In this document: positions 62,506-64,000 of the stretch, in pieces
How the letters are laid out: every line of letters starts with the position of its first letter
How positions within the stretch are numbered: the stretch's first letter is position 1
Assembly: GCF_001424875.1 (NCBI RefSeq)
Contig: NZ_LMCT01000067.1
Span: 306,880 to 370,879, forward strand
Direction: 5' to 3'
DNA from: Kitasatospora sp. Root107
GTDB taxonomy: Bacteria > Actinomycetota > Actinomycetes > Streptomycetales > Streptomycetaceae
Length of the DNA: 64,000 nt
Notes under the pieces: generated by a model
Told to the model about the DNA's origin: nothing
The model's input: the letters and a program-made list of their open reading frames with translations, nothing else
Databases searched by the model: none
Made by a program: the position numbers and the translations under genes

Positions 62506-63335
62506 AGCGAGTTCCTCACGTTCCACAGCTCGGGGAAGACGTCCTGGTCGGCGGACTCCTTGAGCCAGCTCAGGCCGCTGGAGCCGCCGGTGCCCGGCTT
62601 GGCGCCCATCGAGCGCTTCACGGCCGAGTAGTGCCGCTGGCGCCAGCGGGTCACCCGCTCGGCGGTGTCCAGCAGCGATTCGCCGAGCCGGGCCAGGTCG
62701 GCCAGCGCCGGGTCGGTGTAGACCTGCCGCCAGGCCGCCTCGACCTGCTCGGTCGGCCGGTAGCGGGCCGGGCCGCCGGTCACGTCCACGGTCAGCCCGC
62801 GCCGGGAGAGCAGCGCCAGCACCTCGTCGTACAGGCTCGGGGTCTCCAGCGCGGCGACCAGCTCGGCGTGTACGGCGGGCACGCCCTGGTACATCGCCAG
62901 CAGCCGCTCGCTCTTGTTGCCGAGCAGGAACTCCAGCCGCAGGAAGGCCGAGGACTGGAAGCCGCTGGCCTCGCCGAGCACCGGGCGGAAGGCGTTGAAC
63001 TCCAGCGGGGTCATGGTGGCCAGCAGGTCCCAGGAGTTCACCAGCACGTCCTGGGTGTGCTGCCCGCGCCGCAGGGCGGCCAGCGCGGAGGTCAGGTCGT
63101 CCTCGCGCAGGGCGTGCTGGGCGGTGGTCCAGTCGTGCCGCAGCAGGTCGAAGAGCAGCTCCATCACCTGGGTGCTGATGATGAACGACAGCTCGGCGTC
63201 CACCTTGCTGCGCGGGTGCTGGAGGCTGTGCAGCACGTCCAGCCGGACGTACTTGGCGTAGGGGGTGCCGACCTCGGGCTCGTCGGCCGGGCCGAAGCTG
63301 AGTTTGGGCGTACTGACCTCGGACTGACCCGGCAT
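62502..63335 (-). CDS. kynA: Tryptophan 2,3-dioxygenase
   Basis: ATG at 63335 with AGGAGG upstream gives 277 residues, a normal length. Haem enzyme that opens the indole ring of tryptophan to N-formylkynurenine. TPYAKYVRLDVLHSLQHP, ELSFIISTQVMELLFDLL, FNAFRPVLGEASGFQSSAFL and haem-ligand His in RWRQRHYSAVKRSMGAKPGT are diagnostic. First gene of the kyn operon, divergent from an Lrp-type regulator. Confidence 0.95.
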   Translation of the reverse strand: MPGQSEVSTPKLSFGPADEPEVGTPYAKYVRLDVLHSLQHPRSKVDAELSFIISTQVMELLFDLLRHDWTTAQHALREDDLTSALAALRRGQHTQDVLVNSWDLLATMTPLEFNAFRPVLGEASGFQSSAFLRLEFLLGNKSERLLAMYQGVPAVHAELVAALETPSLYDEVLALLSRRGLTVDVTGGPARYRPTEQVEAAWRQVYTDPALADLARLGESLLDTAERVTRWRQRHYSAVKRSMGAKPGTGGSSGLSWLKESADQDVFPELWNVRNSL

Positions 63336-63435
63336 GGTTCCTCCTGTGCTCACCACCCGCCATCGGGCGGCCCCCATTGTGCGGCGGGCGGGCCGCCGGA
63401 TTGAATGGGCGACGGATGCGGGATCGGCCGGTCGG

Positions 63436-63483
63436 CTTTTCGGACGGAAGGTCTTTTCCGGTCCGGCCTACCGAACGGAAAGG
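63436..63483. promoter_or_regulatory. Repeated TTTTCCGG-like sites in the kyn/Lrp spacer
   Basis: CTTTTCGG (63436), CTTTTCCGG (63453) and inverted CCGAACGGAAAGG (63471-63483) lie in the 154-bp spacer between kynA and the regulator. Spacing of about 17-18 bp suits Lrp octamer binding. Probable shared operator. Confidence 0.45.
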
Positions 63484-63489
63484 ACCGCC

Positions 63490-63924
63490 ATGGACGCCGT
63501 GGACCGACTGCTGCTGGCCGAACTGCAGGGTGATGCCAGGCTCTCCTACAACGAGCTCTCCCGCCGGGTCAGGCTCTCCTCCCCGGCCGTGGCCGAGCGG
63601 GTCCGGCGGCTGGAGGCCGACGGGGTGATCAGCGGCTACCACGCGCACGTCGACCCGGACCGGGCCGGGCTGAAGGTCACCGCCCTGGTGCAGATCCAGT
63701 GCTACGGGCCGCGCTGCGTGCTCCGCGACCCCGAGGTGGCGTCCTGGCCCGAGGTGCTCCAGCTGCACCGGGTCACCGGCGGGGCCTGCTGCGCGCTGCT
63801 GGTGGCGGTGGCCGGGATGGCCGAGTTCGAGCAGCTGATCGACCGGCTGGGGGGCTACGGGCAGCCGTCCAGCTCGATGATCCTCTCCAGCCCGGTGCCC
63901 TGGCGGCCGGTGCAGGTGCCCTGA
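63490..63924 (+). CDS. Lrp/AsnC-family regulator of kynurenine genes
   Basis: ATG at 63490 (GAAAGGACC upstream) gives 144 residues. The HTH reads DRLLLAELQGDARLSYNELS, RRVRLSSPAVAERVRRLEAD, then the RAM effector domain (VTALVQIQCYGPRC, RVTGGACCALLVAVAGMAEF). Divergence from kynA and the repeats between them suggest control of tryptophan degradation by an aromatic ligand, as for other KynR-type Lrp proteins. Confidence 0.88.
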   Translation: MDAVDRLLLAELQGDARLSYNELSRRVRLSSPAVAERVRRLEADGVISGYHAHVDPDRAGLKVTALVQIQCYGPRCVLRDPEVASWPEVLQLHRVTGGACCALLVAVAGMAEFEQLIDRLGGYGQPSSSMILSSPVPWRPVQVP

Positions 63925-63931
63925 CGGCGGG

Positions 63932-64000
63932 TCAGTACAGGCCCTGGACGGAGAGCTCGGCGAGCCCCGAGATGAAGAGCTCCACGCCCACCGCCGCGAG
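63932..64000 (-). CDS. 3' end of a gene running off the right edge
   Basis: An open reverse frame from the edge ends at TGA 63932-63934, with GC-rich third positions. The last residues read VGVELFISGLAELSVQGLY. Only 22 residues are visible, so no family can be named. It is convergent with the Lrp gene, 7 bp away. Confidence 0.5.
   Translation of the reverse strand, partial: LAAVGVELFISGLAELSVQGLY

Overview
The window is high-GC actinobacterial DNA that looks like Streptomycetaceae (Streptomyces or Kitasatospora). Coding strands end codons mostly in G/C, GTG and TTG starts are frequent, and many genes are linked by ATGA or GTGA stop/start overlaps. It holds families typical of these organisms: a SapB-type lanthipeptide locus, a lipoprotein/response regulator/kinase set like CseA-CseB-CseC, class F sortase, a Trypco1/trypsin/MoxR/SAV_2336 cluster, a secreted Rhs toxin and several ricin-lectin-bearing hydrolases. 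The genus is inferred from gene content.

Layout. Positions 1-3900 are accessory DNA. A partial TIR-NB-ARC-TPR immune-type gene runs off the left edge and is divergent from an unknown gene. An orphan 3' half of a tRNA-Val gene with its terminator follows, and it looks like an attachment-site scar. Next come a GntR/UTRA remnant and three tiny overlapping genes divergent from an XRE/DUF5919 regulator. Positions 5.1-7.4 kb hold small genes of mostly unknown role. A 2,544-codon Rhs toxin with a HINT domain and a candidate immunity gene occupies 7.5-15.6 kb, with a divergently transcribed secreted LamG-like giant protein at 15.8-19.7 kb.

Positions 20-22 kb encode a Tat-exported cholesterol-oxidase-like flavoenzyme. 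Positions 22.3-29.2 kb are a complete class III lanthipeptide locus: LanKC synthetase, a 42-residue precursor, two ABC exporters and a convergent LuxR-type regulator. Its precursor core is unusually basic. Positions 29.4-40 kb are mostly housekeeping or metabolic: acylphosphatase, a GntR regulator with matching palindromes, a GRDP-like protein, pseudouridine degradation, a MerR-controlled hydrolase, dienoyl-CoA reductase and glyoxylate carboligase.

Positions 40-55 kb are rich in exported proteins: GH18 and GH30 enzymes with near-identical lectin modules, a serine protease, a sortase beside a possible substrate, a two-component system with a lipoprotein, and an LPGTG-anchored protein. An acyl-CoA dehydrogenase/amidohydrolase operon with its TetR regulator lies among them. 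Positions 55.5-61.3 kb form a four-gene conflict-type system: Trypco1, trypsin with a VMAP-C-like tail, MoxR AAA+, and SAV_2336 with a caspase-like region lacking its catalytic motifs and a TIR-like C-terminus. The right end has tryptophan 2,3-dioxygenase and kynureninase with a divergent Lrp regulator, then the 3' end of one more gene.

The most notable items are the lanthipeptide locus with its divergent precursor, the four-gene protease/AAA+/TIR cluster, the tRNA-Val scar beside the TIR-NB-ARC gene, and the unrecognised Rhs toxin tip with its putative immunity partner.
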